From Blastococcus tunisiensis (lineage in GTDB: Bacteria; Actinomycetota; Actinomycetes; Mycobacteriales; Geodermatophilaceae): a DNA stretch of 64,000 nucleotides. Location of the stretch: NCBI RefSeq assembly GCF_900112815.1, contig NZ_FOND01000022.1, positions 1 to 64,000 on the forward strand, read 5' to 3'. Positions 51,989-60,932 of the stretch are shown here, in pieces (the stretch's first letter is position 1; each line of letters opens with the position of its first letter). The notes below the pieces were generated by a model that was not told the origin of the DNA, ran no database searches, and saw nothing but the letters and a program-made list of their open reading frames with translations. The translations under genes were made by a program, and so were the position numbers.

Positions 51989-52918
51989 GTGGCCTTCCTG
52001 CTCCACCACCTGACCACCCGCACCCGGACGGCGTTCCGCGCCCGGGTCTCCGGTGACCCCACCGGCGCGCCGGACTGGGTGCGCGACATCGCCCGCGTCG
52101 GCGGAGGGCCGGGCTGGTTCGAGCCCGACGGCGTCGTCTGGCGGGTGCACGGCGACCTCTCCACGCTGGTCGGCGGGGTCGCCGCACTCCTCGGGCAGGG
52201 CGCGCACCCCCTGGCGCTGGCCGGGGTGCAACAGCACTCGGCCTACCGCGAGGACCCCTGGAAGCGGCTGGCCGGCACCGCCCGCTGGCTGGTGGTCAGC
52301 ACGTTCGGATCGGCCGAGCTGGCGGAACGGGAGGCGGCCCGGGTGCGCGGCATGCACCGCCGGGTCCGCGGCAGCACCGACGACGGCCGCCCCTACTCGG
52401 CCGGCGACGCGGAGCTCCTGCGGTGGGTGCACCTGGCCTTCACCGACGCCTTCCTGGCCGCGCAGGCCGAGGTCGGCCGGGACATGGGCCGCTTCGGCTC
52501 CCGCTGGGGCGATGCCTACGTGCGCGAGTGGGCCCGCAGCGCCGAGGCGCTCGGGGCCACCGACCTGCCCACCACGCGGTCGGACCTCGCCGGAGCACTG
52601 GCGGAGTACGCCCCCGTGCTGGAGCCCGTTCCGGCGGACCTGCTGGCCTTCCTCTCGGCCCCGCCGGGGCTCAGCGCCCCGGAGCGCGTCGTCTACTCCG
52701 GGTTCACCGGCGCGGCCGCGCTCCTGGTCTCCCCCACCATCGCGCCGCTCGCCGGCGTGCCGGGCCGGGCCCGGCGGGCGCTGGCCGACCGCGGCCAGCT
52801 CGCCGTGACCCGGCTGCAGCTGCGGGCGATGAGCCTGGCCCTCGGTGGGTCCAGCCCCTCGGAGCAGGCCGCCCGATGGCGGCTCGGGCTGGGCCCGGCG
52901 CCCGACTGGGTCCGCTGA
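51989..52918 (+). CDS. MpaB/rubber-oxygenase-like protein (DUF2236)
   Basis: 309 residues, GTG start. The sequence includes PDGVVWRVHGDLSTLVGG, GVQQHSAYREDPWKRLAGTARWLVVSTFG and LLRWVHLAFTDAFL, the signature blocks of the ER-bound oxygenase MpaB/latex-clearing (Lcp-related) DUF2236 family, which is heme-dependent in characterised members. Conserved His and Trp residues occur in these blocks. Substrate unknown; no clear pathway neighbour. Confidence 0.8.
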   Translation: MAFLLHHLTTRTRTAFRARVSGDPTGAPDWVRDIARVGGGPGWFEPDGVVWRVHGDLSTLVGGVAALLGQGAHPLALAGVQQHSAYREDPWKRLAGTARWLVVSTFGSAELAEREAARVRGMHRRVRGSTDDGRPYSAGDAELLRWVHLAFTDAFLAAQAEVGRDMGRFGSRWGDAYVREWARSAEALGATDLPTTRSDLAGALAEYAPVLEPVPADLLAFLSAPPGLSAPERVVYSGFTGAAALLVSPTIAPLAGVPGRARRALADRGQLAVTRLQLRAMSLALGGSSPSEQAARWRLGLGPAPDWVR

Positions 52919-53022
52919 CCGGGTCCGCCGCACGGAGTGCGGTGCGCGACGGCCGGCCGGAGCCCGCCGGTCGTCGCGCGGCCCCCGGGGTTGCGGTGGA
53001 CCCGCCCGGGTAGCTCCCTGCT

Positions 53023-53964
53023 GTGCACCTCCTCCTCACCGGCGCGTCCGGCTTCGTCGGCGGCCGGCTGGCGACGGCCCTGGTCGAGGCCGGCCACGAC
53101 GTGCGCGCCATGACCCGGCGGCCCGACGACTACACCGGGGCCGGCACGCCGGTCGCCGGCGACGTCACTGACGAGGCGTCGCTGCGGGACGCGTTGCGCG
53201 ACTGCGAGGCGGCCTACTACCTGGTGCACTCCCTGGGGGACGCCGCCTTCCAGCGCAAGGACGCCGAAGCGGCCAGAACCTTCGCCCGGGCGGCTGCTGA
53301 CGCGGGCGTCGAGCGGATCGTCTACCTCGGCGGCCTGGGCCGCGACGGCGACCAGCTCTCCGCGCACCTGCGCAGCCGCCGCGAGGTCGAGCAGCTGCTC
53401 GCCTCGACCGGGGTGCCGGTCACCGTGCTGCGCGCGGGCATCATCGTCGGGCACGGCGGCGTCTCCTGGGAGATGACCCGCCAGCTCGTCGCGCACCTGC
53501 CGGCGATGGTCACCCCGCGCTGGGTGCACACCCGCACGCAGCCGATCGCGATCGCCGACGTCGTCCGGTACCTGGCCGGTGTGCTCGAGGCTCCGGAGAC
53601 CGTCGGGCGGGTGTACGAGGTCGGCGGCCCGGACGTGCTCACCTACCTCGAGATGATGGGCCGGGTCGCCGACATCCAGGGCCGACGGCTGTTCGTCGTC
53701 CCCGTGCCGCTGCTGACGCCGAGCCTGTCCTCGCGCTGGCTGGCGCTGGTCACCGACGTGGACGTGGGCACCGGCCGGTCGCTGGTGGACTCGATGATCA
53801 ACGAGGTGGTCGTGACCGACCCCGCGATCCGATCCGTGCTGCCGTTCGAGCCGATGGACTACGACCAGATGGTGCTGACGGCGCTGGGCGAGCCCGCGGC
53901 CGACCGCCGGCGAACGGCCCGCAGCCGCCGCTCGGGGCTGCTCGCCCGCGGCTCCCGCTCGTGA
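53023..53964 (+). CDS. NAD(P)H-binding SDR/NmrA-like protein
   Basis: 313 residues. Atypical short-chain-dehydrogenase fold with LLLTGASGFVGGRLA (GxxGxxG) at the N-terminus, then YLVHSLGD, ERIVYLGGLG and VTVLRAGIIVGHG. This arrangement matches actinobacterial NAD(P)H-binding epimerase-like proteins (TMR/NmrA type) often annotated as nucleoside-diphosphate-sugar epimerases. The final 30 residues are Arg/Ser-rich. It overlaps the CPBP protease gene by 4 nt (GTGA), implying a shared transcript. Confidence 0.7.
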   Translation: MHLLLTGASGFVGGRLATALVEAGHDVRAMTRRPDDYTGAGTPVAGDVTDEASLRDALRDCEAAYYLVHSLGDAAFQRKDAEAARTFARAAADAGVERIVYLGGLGRDGDQLSAHLRSRREVEQLLASTGVPVTVLRAGIIVGHGGVSWEMTRQLVAHLPAMVTPRWVHTRTQPIAIADVVRYLAGVLEAPETVGRVYEVGGPDVLTYLEMMGRVADIQGRRLFVVPVPLLTPSLSSRWLALVTDVDVGTGRSLVDSMINEVVVTDPAIRSVLPFEPMDYDQMVLTALGEPAADRRRTARSRRSGLLARGSRS

Positions 53965-54725
53965 GCCGACGGCGCCGCGGCGTGCCGGCGCGGGTGGCCC
54001 GCCGGCTGCCGGGCCGGCTGGTCGAGCCGGTCCCCCGCGACCACCGGGAGTCCGATGCGGCCTTCCGCCGACGGCGACGGGTGACCGCGGCGGTCGCGGT
54101 GGGCGGAGCGGGGCTGCTGGGGGTCTCGCTGTCGACGCCGCCCGGCTCGCCGAGGTTCTACGGCCTCACGATGGCGGTGGCGGGCACCTGGGTCGCCGGC
54201 GGGCTGGCGTCGGGTCCGCTGCACCTGGGCTGGATGCTGACCCCCGACCACCAGCTGCGCCGCCCGGTGGTCACGCCGGTGGTCACCGGCGTCGGGGCGT
54301 TCGGCGCGTTCTACGGCGCGGCCCTGGTCGCCCGCCGGATCCCCGTCCTCGACCGTGCGGTCACGAAGATCATGCGCTACGCGCAGCAGGGCTCGACCCC
54401 GCTCGTGGCGACCACGGCGCTGGCCAACGGGGTCGCCGAGGAGGTCTTCTTCCGCGGCGCGCTGTACGCCGCCGCGGGGGCCGACCGGCCGGTGGTCACC
54501 TCCACCGCGGTCTACGTGCTGGCCACCGCGGCGACCCGCAACCCGGCGCTGGTGCTGGCGTCCGTGGCCATGGGCACGATCTTCGGGATGCAGCGCCGGC
54601 TCACCGGCGGCATCCAGGCCCCGATCCTCACCCACGTCACGTGGTCGGCGCTGATGCTGCGCTTCCTGCCGCCGCTGTTCGCCGACCGGAGCGACGTCCA
54701 CGACCCCCGGCCCGCGCTCCCCTGA
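53961..54725 (+). CDS. CPBP-family intramembrane metalloprotease
   Basis: 254 residues, GTG start. Several transmembrane segments and the two CPBP/Abi motifs: EEVFFRGALY (glutamates and Arg) and a later HVTWS histidine. Members cleave membrane proteins or act in bacteriocin self-immunity and prenyl-protein processing-like reactions. The basic N-terminus (RRRRGVPARVARR) is unusual but common in actinobacteria. Last chromosomal gene before the tRNA-Asn fragment. Confidence 0.8.
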   Translation: MSRRRRGVPARVARRLPGRLVEPVPRDHRESDAAFRRRRRVTAAVAVGGAGLLGVSLSTPPGSPRFYGLTMAVAGTWVAGGLASGPLHLGWMLTPDHQLRRPVVTPVVTGVGAFGAFYGAALVARRIPVLDRAVTKIMRYAQQGSTPLVATTALANGVAEEVFFRGALYAAAGADRPVVTSTAVYVLATAATRNPALVLASVAMGTIFGMQRRLTGGIQAPILTHVTWSALMLRFLPPLFADRSDVHDPRPALP

Positions 54726-54747
54726 GACCGGGGGCGCCTCGCCTCTG

Positions 54748-54784
54748 CTCCCCCGACTGGACTTGAACCAGTAACCCTGCGATT
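54748..54784 (-). repeat. att site: 3' fragment of a tRNA-Asn gene
   Basis: On the minus strand this reads: the last two bases of an anticodon loop (AA), anticodon-stem strand TCGCA, variable loop GGGTT, T arm ACTGG-TTCAAGT-CCAGT, acceptor CGGGGGA and discriminator G, as in actinobacterial tRNA-Asn(GTT). Similarity stops at the anticodon, so it is not a gene but a displaced 3' end. The orientation places the integrated element to the right, directly next to the integrase gene. Confidence 0.7.
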
Positions 54785-54896
54785 GCCTGGTGGTACTTTA
54801 CCTCCGCTGCCTCCTGGACTCCGCACATGCCCGATGAGCTGCGCGTTTGCTCATGGTCACTGACCGGTGGAGTCCTTTGCACACCCGAGCTGACCT

Positions 54897-54927
54897 TTGA
54901 ATTGTGCGGGTAAAGTGTGGGTAGAAT
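54897..54927 (+). promoter_or_regulatory. Possible integrase promoter (leaderless)
   Basis: TTGAAT at 54897-54902 and TAGAAT at 54922-54927 with a 19-bp spacer. The -10 ends 8 bp before the integrase ATG, so the transcript would start at or very near the start codon. AT-rich compared with the surroundings. Confidence 0.4.
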
Positions 54928-54935
54928 GCGGGTTC

Positions 54936-56078
54936 ATGGGACGCCCGCAGCTCGCGCTCGGCACATACGGCAGCATCCGTGTCTACAAGACCGACGCCGG
55001 GTACCGCGCCTGCACCAAGGCCCGGGACTACGACGGCAAGACGCGTTCCATCGAGCGGTGGGCCAAGACCAAGGCCGCCGCCGAGCGATCCCTCAAACTG
55101 GCCCTGCGCGACCGGTCCCGGACCCAGGCCGACGGCGACGTCACCGCTGAGACTCGGGTCTCGATGCTGGCCGAGGTTTGGTACGCCGGGCTGAAGGACC
55201 TCTCCCCCGTCACCATGCAGGCCTACCGCGACCGACTCGACCGGCAGATCCTTCCCGGCCTGGGACAGCTGCGCGTGCGCGAGCTCAGCATCGGCGTCCT
55301 CGACCGGCACCTGCGGCTGATCGTCGACAAGCACGGCACGTCGACGGCCAAGATGTGCCGGTCGGTGCTTTCCGGGATGTGCACGCTGGCTGCCCGCCAC
55401 GACGCCCTCGAGCGCAATCCGGTGCGAGCGTTGGGACCGGTCAGCGCGAAGGCCAAGAAGGCGGCGCGGGCGTTGACCGTGCCGGAGCTGCGGCAGCTGC
55501 GCGCCGCACTGACCTACGACGAGCAGGCCATCGGCCGGGACCTGGCCGATCTCGTCAGCTTCATGATGGCCACGGGCTTGCGCATCGGGGAAACGACCGG
55601 CCTGGCCTGGGACGCCGTCGACCTCGAACTGGGCACCGTCGACGTGCGCGCCGCAGCGATCCGAGTCAAGGGCCAGGGACTGGTCATCAAGACGACGAAG
55701 ACCGACGCCGGCACCAGGACGCTGGTCCTCCCCCGGTGGTGCGTCACGATGCTCCGGCACCGGGCTGTTGCCGCGACCCGTTCTGAGGCGGACCGGGAGG
55801 GACGTCCCGTGTTCCCGGCTCCCCTGGGCGGCTGGCGCGATCCTTCGAACACCCAGGCCGACCTGCGCCAGGCCTTCGCCAACGCCGGCTTCGACTGGGT
55901 GACCTCCCACGTCTTCCGCAAGACGGTCGCCACGGTGATGGATCAGGCCGGCCTCTCCTCGCGAGCCGCCGCCGACCAGCTCGGCCACGCCAACACCTCC
56001 ATGACCAGCGACGTCTACTTCGGCCGCAAGGTCCTGGTCACCGGTGCAGCCGCCGTACTGGAGGTGTTGGGAACGTAG
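54936..56078 (+). CDS. int: Tyrosine recombinase (integrase)
   Basis: 380 residues. A SAM-like N-terminal core-binding domain (about 60-150) and a catalytic domain with TGLRIGET (Arg I), a Lys in KTTKTDAGTRT, HVFRKTVAT (His-x-x-Arg), LGHAN and the nucleophile Tyr in TSDVYFGRK. All five catalytic elements are present, so the enzyme should be active. It lies 150 bp from the tRNA-Asn fragment and would catalyse integration and excision of the element extending rightwards. No excisionase was seen. Confidence 0.88.
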   Translation: MGRPQLALGTYGSIRVYKTDAGYRACTKARDYDGKTRSIERWAKTKAAAERSLKLALRDRSRTQADGDVTAETRVSMLAEVWYAGLKDLSPVTMQAYRDRLDRQILPGLGQLRVRELSIGVLDRHLRLIVDKHGTSTAKMCRSVLSGMCTLAARHDALERNPVRALGPVSAKAKKAARALTVPELRQLRAALTYDEQAIGRDLADLVSFMMATGLRIGETTGLAWDAVDLELGTVDVRAAAIRVKGQGLVIKTTKTDAGTRTLVLPRWCVTMLRHRAVAATRSEADREGRPVFPAPLGGWRDPSNTQADLRQAFANAGFDWVTSHVFRKTVATVMDQAGLSSRAAADQLGHANTSMTSDVYFGRKVLVTGAAAVLEVLGT

Positions 56079-56360
56079 TGAGCCCTCCACTCTCGCTGCC
56101 TTGACAGGTTCCGCTCGGGAGTTCATCGAGACCCCGTTCGCGTCCTTGCACAGTGCAGTGGTGCAGCGCTCGGAGACGTCAACCGTGGACACCGCAGCGG
56201 AAAGACCGTCGGAGGAAACCACTCGGGCCCAACCCACCCTTCTCCGAGGTTGCTCGGTAGATGTTCCGCGACTGGCATCCGGAACGCACCCGTCATCGCG
56301 ATGCACGCCCCCTCGGCGAGGGCACTCACGTCGCTGAATTGTCCCGCGCCTCCTGCCCTA
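56079..56360. other. 282-bp gap between integrase and TetR genes
   Basis: Convergent gene ends. No gene with a credible start and no clear hairpin was found. Composition is less GC-rich than the chromosomal segment. Confidence 0.4.
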
Positions 56361-57626
56361 TCAGACCCCCGATGCCTTCACTCCTGTCTGCGCGGATGAA
56401 GCGGCGATTATGTCGCGAGGCGGGGACAAGACTGCCAGCGCAGCCGATCGAAGCTTCGCCTCGAAGCCGGGGTCCTGCCGGAACTGCGGAATCCGCGCCA
56501 GGTCGTCGATGAGCGTCCTGGCAGCGCTCACCAGGACGTCAGCGATCGCTTCCGGGATGCCGGGGCGGGCGACCCCCAGCCAGCGCGCCCACTCGGCAAG
56601 ATCGTCGCCACGCATGCGAGACACGCGCTCGGCCGTGCCGTCCGGGAGGTGCAGCGATTCGGTCACCGTGACGGCCAGCAGGTCCGTGGCCTCTAGAGCC
56701 ACCCGGATGTAGCCCTTCACCAGCGTCACGAGCATGTCCTCCGGCGCCGCCCCGGAGCGCAGCGCCCGGGCGTTCTCGTGAGCGACCCACTCGAGGTAGC
56801 GGCACGTCGCCGCGACGAGCAGGTCCTGCTTGCTGTCGAAGTAGCGGTATAGCGCCGGCCCGACGACCCCGGCGCCGGCTCCAATGTCGTCGATGCTCGC
56901 GCCGGCGTATCCGCTGCGGCGAAAGGCACTCGCCGCGCCGCTCAGGAGCTGCTCGCGCCGGGAGGCGGGCACCGGGGCCGACGAGCGCGTGGGGCCGGGT
57001 TCTCCCCCGCTATCGGCGCTGGTCGGCGGGGCAGTGATCACCCGCCGGCCGGCGTCGAGCAGGAGCTCAGCCAACGGTGCGGCGGCCATGGCCAGATCGT
57101 GATGTCCCGGACTCATCAACAGGCTGAGCGCCGCCCAGCTGCGGATCAGCGAGGACGTGGGATCGAGGTCCGGACGGAGCCCAGCGACGACGACGGTCCT
57201 GAACTCGTCTGCTATTCGCCGTGCCGCCTCGCGAACGTGGGCGTAGTCCTCGGCGTTGAGGTAGCGGGCCTCTCGCTGCCACAGCAGGGACAACCGCCGG
57301 CCGCGCAGCGCGGCGTCCACGATGACCCGGAGGTGGTCCTCCGGGTCGACGGCCGTCGCGCCGGCCTCCTGGCGCAGCTCTCCAAGCGCTGCGAGGAGGC
57401 GGTTCTGGTCCTCGCGCACCACGTGCGACAGCAGGGTCTGCTTGTTCTCGTAGTGGCGGTACAGAGCTCGGGCGGTGATGCCGGTCGCTGCGGCGATGTC
57501 GTCCATCCGGACGGAGTGAAAGCCGTGCGTGGCGAACAGCTCGCTCGCGTGTTGGGCGATCTGCGCCTTGCGGTCCCGGGGCCGCCGAGCGCTCGTCGTG
57601 GTCGTCGTGGTCGTCGTGGTGGTCAA
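56361..57626 (-). CDS. Double TetR-family regulator (two TetR proteins in one chain)
   Basis: 421 residues, TTG start with GAAGAAGG upstream. Residues about 14-60 and 228-275 each form a TetR helix-turn-helix (first: MDDIAAATGITARALYRHYENK; second: IDDIGAGAGVVGPALYRYFDSK), each followed by its own helical ligand-binding domain. Normal TetR proteins (about 200 residues) dimerise; here the two halves are covalently joined. The N-terminus is ten threonines coded by ACC/ACG repeats. It is the last gene of the long minus-strand operon and probably its regulator. The ligand may be a cyclic ketone or acyl-CoA. Confidence 0.8.
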   Translation of the reverse strand: MTTTTTTTTTTSARRPRDRKAQIAQHASELFATHGFHSVRMDDIAAATGITARALYRHYENKQTLLSHVVREDQNRLLAALGELRQEAGATAVDPEDHLRVIVDAALRGRRLSLLWQREARYLNAEDYAHVREAARRIADEFRTVVVAGLRPDLDPTSSLIRSWAALSLLMSPGHHDLAMAAAPLAELLLDAGRRVITAPPTSADSGGEPGPTRSSAPVPASRREQLLSGAASAFRRSGYAGASIDDIGAGAGVVGPALYRYFDSKQDLLVAATCRYLEWVAHENARALRSGAAPEDMLVTLVKGYIRVALEATDLLAVTVTESLHLPDGTAERVSRMRGDDLAEWARWLGVARPGIPEAIADVLVSAARTLIDDLARIPQFRQDPGFEAKLRSAALAVLSPPRDIIAASSAQTGVKASGV

Positions 57627-57712
57627 GGCACCTTCTTCGGGTCCGGGAACAGGCGGTCACGGCGGCGCTCCCGTGAAGCGGAGCCGCCGTGGCGGGACAA
57701 GGGGAGATGGTC

Positions 57713-58009
57713 TCAGCCCAGGTCAACCTGCACCGAGGACCGGGTCTGCGTCATGGCGGCCAGCGGGCCGGCGGCGGCTCGCACGTGGTCGGGATGCTGC
57801 AGGTAGGTGAAGAGGGCGTCCATGTCGCGCAGCGTGGCGACGACGGCGTAGTCGGCGTTGCCGTCCCGGACCCCGAGGTCGGGTCCGTGCCGGTAGTTGA
57901 CCAGCTCCGGAATCTGCGCCGGCAGGGCACCCAGGGTCGTGCGCAGGGCAGCGACCTGGTCAGGGGTCACATCGGGCTTCCAGCGGAACGTGACGACGTG
58001 CATGAGCAT
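57713..58009 (-). CDS. Dabb-domain (stress-responsive A/B barrel) protein
   Basis: 98 residues. Dabb fold pattern: MHVVTFRWKPDVTPDQVAALRTTL at the N-terminus, LVNYRHGPDLGV, and DYAVVATLRDMDALFTYLQHPDHV. Members form dimeric ferredoxin-like barrels, some with catalytic roles such as cyclisation or hydration, many unknown. The third codon ATG (58003) may be the true start. Likely auxiliary enzyme of the surrounding operon. Confidence 0.75.
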   Translation of the reverse strand: MLMHVVTFRWKPDVTPDQVAALRTTLGALPAQIPELVNYRHGPDLGVRDGNADYAVVATLRDMDALFTYLQHPDHVRAAAGPLAAMTQTRSSVQVDLG

Positions 58010-58087
58010 CTGGGCCTCCTCGTGAAGCGGATCGGTGACCGCGGGCGCCAGGGGTGGATAGCGCCCGCGCGGTCACCGTCGGGCAGA

Positions 58088-59818
58088 TCAGGCGATGAGC
58101 AGTTCGTCCTCGTCCCCGCGTCGAGCGCTCACCGCGGCCCCGCGCGCCGGGGACACCTCGAACTCGCTGTGCCCGTCCTCGAGCGCCAGGGCGCAACGGC
58201 GGCTGTACTCACCGAAGCCACCCAGGTACATCAGGCTGACCCGCGGCTTGCCGGGGATGTTGGCGCCCATGTACCAGCTGTTCGCCAGCGGGAACAGCGT
58301 GCCGTCCGCGACCGCGGTCACGTGGTCGGTCCATTCCGCCTCGGCGGCCGGCGTGGGCTCGATCGTGGACAGCCCTCGCTCGCGCATCGCGACTATGGTC
58401 CTGGAGACCCACTTGTTCTGGTACTCGACCAGCAGGATCGGCTGGAAGAATGCACCTGGGCTGCCGGGCCCGTCGATAATGAACATGTTCGGGTAGCCGG
58501 CGCTCATCAACCCGAGGTGGGTCCGGGGACCGGCGTCCCAGTGCTCCCGCAGCTCCTTGCCGTCGCGTCCGACGATGTGGATCCGGAGCATCGCTCCGGT
58601 CACCGCGTCATAGCCGGTGGCCAGGACGATCGCGTCGAGTTCGTGTTCGACGCCGCCGACCAGAATGCCGTTCTCGGTGATCTCCTGGATGGGGGTGCTT
58701 TTCACGTCGACGAGGGAGACGTTGTCCCGCGCGAAGGCCTCGTAGTAGCCGTTGTCCGCGACCAGCCGCTTGGCCAGGACTGGGAATCCCTTGCCCGGGT
58801 TCTCGGGGTCGTAGGACTTCGGCAGCAGGATCTCGGCGAGTGCGGGGTCCGCGATCCGCTCCCGGCTCTTCTCACGGATGAAGTCGGCCAGCAGTTCATT
58901 GGCCGTCAGGTCGCTGAAGACGTCGGGGTAGGTCGTGTAGTAGGAGAGGCCGCCGGACTGCCAGCGCTCCTCGAAGTCCTGGCGCCATTCCTCCGGTGAG
59001 GCCTCGAGCACCGGCGTCGTCTTCGGCACACCGATGTCGAAGTTCAGCGCCAGGTAGCCGCCGAAGGATTTCAGCTCGGCGGCGCGCCACTCCTTGTAGT
59101 TCGCCTTGACCCGCGCCAGGTACTCGGGCGGCATCGGGCAGTTGCGCAGCGGGACGATGTAGGGCGCGGTGCGCTGGAACACGGTGAGGTGCGCGGCCTC
59201 TTGCGCGATGACCGGCGTCATCTGGACGGCCGAGGATCCGGTCCCGACCACCCCGACGCGCTGACCGGTGAAGTCCACACCCTCGTGCGGCCAGTGGCCG
59301 GAGTGGTAGATCTTGCCCTTGAAGGTCTCTGCGCCAGGGAAGTGGGGCTTGCTCGGCGCGGAGACGAAGCCGGTCGCCACGACGAGGAAATGCGTCCGGA
59401 CGATCTCGTCCTGCGAGGTGGTGACGGTCCAGATCTCGTCGGCCTCGTCGAACACGGCCGACTCGATCCGGCTGTTGAGCGTGAGGTCGGAGCGCATGTC
59501 GAACCGGTCGACGACGTGGTTGACATACCGCAGGAGCTCGGGCTGGGCGGCGTAGCGCTCGGTCCACTCCCAGTCCTGCTGGAGCTGCTCGTCGAAGGCG
59601 TACGAGTACTCCACGCTCTCGATGTCGACCCGGACGCCTGGGTAGCGGTTCCAGTACCAGGTGCCGCCGACCCCACCGGCGCTGTCGAACAGCCGGCAGT
59701 TCAGGCCCTGCCTGCGGACTTCGTAGAGCGCGTGCACGCCGCCGATACCGGCGCCGACGATCACGACGTCGACCTCGCTGGCAGGGAGCCGGTTGATGGT
59801 CATCTCGTCAGAGGTCAT
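58088..59818 (-). CDS. Baeyer-Villiger-type flavin monooxygenase
   Basis: 576 residues. FAD-binding VVIVGAGIGGVHALYEV, GTWYWNRYPGVRVDI, the Baeyer-Villiger fingerprint FKGKIYHSGHWP (FxGxxxHxxxW), NADPH-binding VGVVGTGSSAVQ and the ATGYDAVTG segment. It inserts an oxygen beside a ketone carbonyl to give an ester or lactone. Length fits cyclohexanone/phenylacetone-monooxygenase-like enzymes. The start ATG at 59818 precedes a short leader; a second Met at codon 6 is possible. Operon partners (lactonase, acyl-CoA ligase and dehydrogenases) fit further degradation of the lactone. Confidence 0.85.
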   Translation of the reverse strand: MTSDEMTINRLPASEVDVVIVGAGIGGVHALYEVRRQGLNCRLFDSAGGVGGTWYWNRYPGVRVDIESVEYSYAFDEQLQQDWEWTERYAAQPELLRYVNHVVDRFDMRSDLTLNSRIESAVFDEADEIWTVTTSQDEIVRTHFLVVATGFVSAPSKPHFPGAETFKGKIYHSGHWPHEGVDFTGQRVGVVGTGSSAVQMTPVIAQEAAHLTVFQRTAPYIVPLRNCPMPPEYLARVKANYKEWRAAELKSFGGYLALNFDIGVPKTTPVLEASPEEWRQDFEERWQSGGLSYYTTYPDVFSDLTANELLADFIREKSRERIADPALAEILLPKSYDPENPGKGFPVLAKRLVADNGYYEAFARDNVSLVDVKSTPIQEITENGILVGGVEHELDAIVLATGYDAVTGAMLRIHIVGRDGKELREHWDAGPRTHLGLMSAGYPNMFIIDGPGSPGAFFQPILLVEYQNKWVSRTIVAMRERGLSTIEPTPAAEAEWTDHVTAVADGTLFPLANSWYMGANIPGKPRVSLMYLGGFGEYSRRCALALEDGHSEFEVSPARGAAVSARRGDEDELLIA

Positions 59819-59983
59819 GAGAATGTCCCTTCGGGAAACTGGGACGCACTGACGGGGGACCCAAAGGTGGATGGCCAGTCGCTGCGCCATGTGACGCGAC
59901 TGTCGAACGGGTGCTGATCGAGGAGAGCTGAGAGCGCCTGTTTCCGGTTCGCCAGCCGGACTGGGGCTGGCGACTCGGCTACA

Positions 59984-60850
59984 TCAGGAGGTGGGAACGC
60001 CGGCCCGGCCGACATCGGCCGTGGTGATGACCGACGAGGAGCGGCCCTCGTGGAAGTCCGCGAGCGTCGTCTGCGAGCAGATGCCGTAGAACGTGGTGAG
60101 GTCGGGGCCGCCGAAGGCGCACGCGACTGCCCAGGCGCCGTCCTCCACCTGCACTTTGTCGGTGATCTCGCCGCCCTCGACGACGCGGTAGAAGCCACTG
60201 TCGGGACCGTTGGTCAGGGCGTTGCCGAACCAGACGCCGCCGTCGGCGTCGAGGGCGATTCCGTCCGGGTGCAGGCTCGCGTCGAGCTGCGCCCAGATGC
60301 GGTGGTCGCTCAGGCTGCCGTCGGGCTGGACGTCGAAGGCGCTGATGCGGGAGGCGAACGTCTCGGCGACGAGCAGTACTCCCTCCGGAGTGAGTGCCTC
60401 GCCGTTGGGGAAGAGGAGGTCACCCTCGACCGGACGAACGGTGCCGGAGGGGTCGATGTGCACCAGGTTCGTGGTCCTCGGGTCCTCCTCGCCGAGAGCG
60501 AACCCGAAGTTGCCGACGTAGGCGTGCCCGGCCGGCGACACGAGCATGTCGTTGCCCACGCCGCCGATGAAGCCGCCGAAGTCGGCGTACTCCTCCGTGC
60601 CACCGCCGGGCAGCAGCCGGAGCACCTTCTGGTCGGCCTGGGACACGACCAGCGGGCTGCCGTCCGGCAGGAAGCCGATGCCCGACGCAACACCCTTCAG
60701 TTGGGCCACCGTGGTGGGCTGACCGTTGCCGTCGAAGGTCATGACCTGCCCGGTGAAGAAGTCGCTGGCCCACAACCGGCCGTCGTGCCAGCGAGGGCAT
60801 TCGAGGTACTGGTGGCCCTTGGAGAAGGGGATGGACGGAAACGTGCGCAT
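59984..60850 (-). CDS. SMP-30/gluconolactonase-family hydrolase
   Basis: 288 residues, six-bladed beta-propeller. Landmarks: ECPRWHDGRLWASDFFTG (metal-binding Glu), NDMLVSPAGHAYVGNFG, LLFPNGEAL, LHPDGIALDADGGVWFGNAL (Asn/Asp metal ligands). It is likely a Ca2+-dependent lactonase, here opening the lactone made by the Baeyer-Villiger enzyme, which is a logical inference from the operon order. No signal peptide. Confidence 0.8.
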   Translation of the reverse strand: MRTFPSIPFSKGHQYLECPRWHDGRLWASDFFTGQVMTFDGNGQPTTVAQLKGVASGIGFLPDGSPLVVSQADQKVLRLLPGGGTEEYADFGGFIGGVGNDMLVSPAGHAYVGNFGFALGEEDPRTTNLVHIDPSGTVRPVEGDLLFPNGEALTPEGVLLVAETFASRISAFDVQPDGSLSDHRIWAQLDASLHPDGIALDADGGVWFGNALTNGPDSGFYRVVEGGEITDKVQVEDGAWAVACAFGGPDLTTFYGICSQTTLADFHEGRSSSVITTADVGRAGVPTS

Positions 60851-60932
60851 GACGGACTCCTTTTTTTGGTCGTGGATGCGGGTGCAGGAAGTTGTGTGGG
60901 GAAGGCTTCCGCCATGGGGGCGGAGGCATGGG

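Noticed and set aside
54748-54784. Functional tRNA-Asn gene
   Set aside because: Similarity ends in the anticodon loop; the 5' half is absent.
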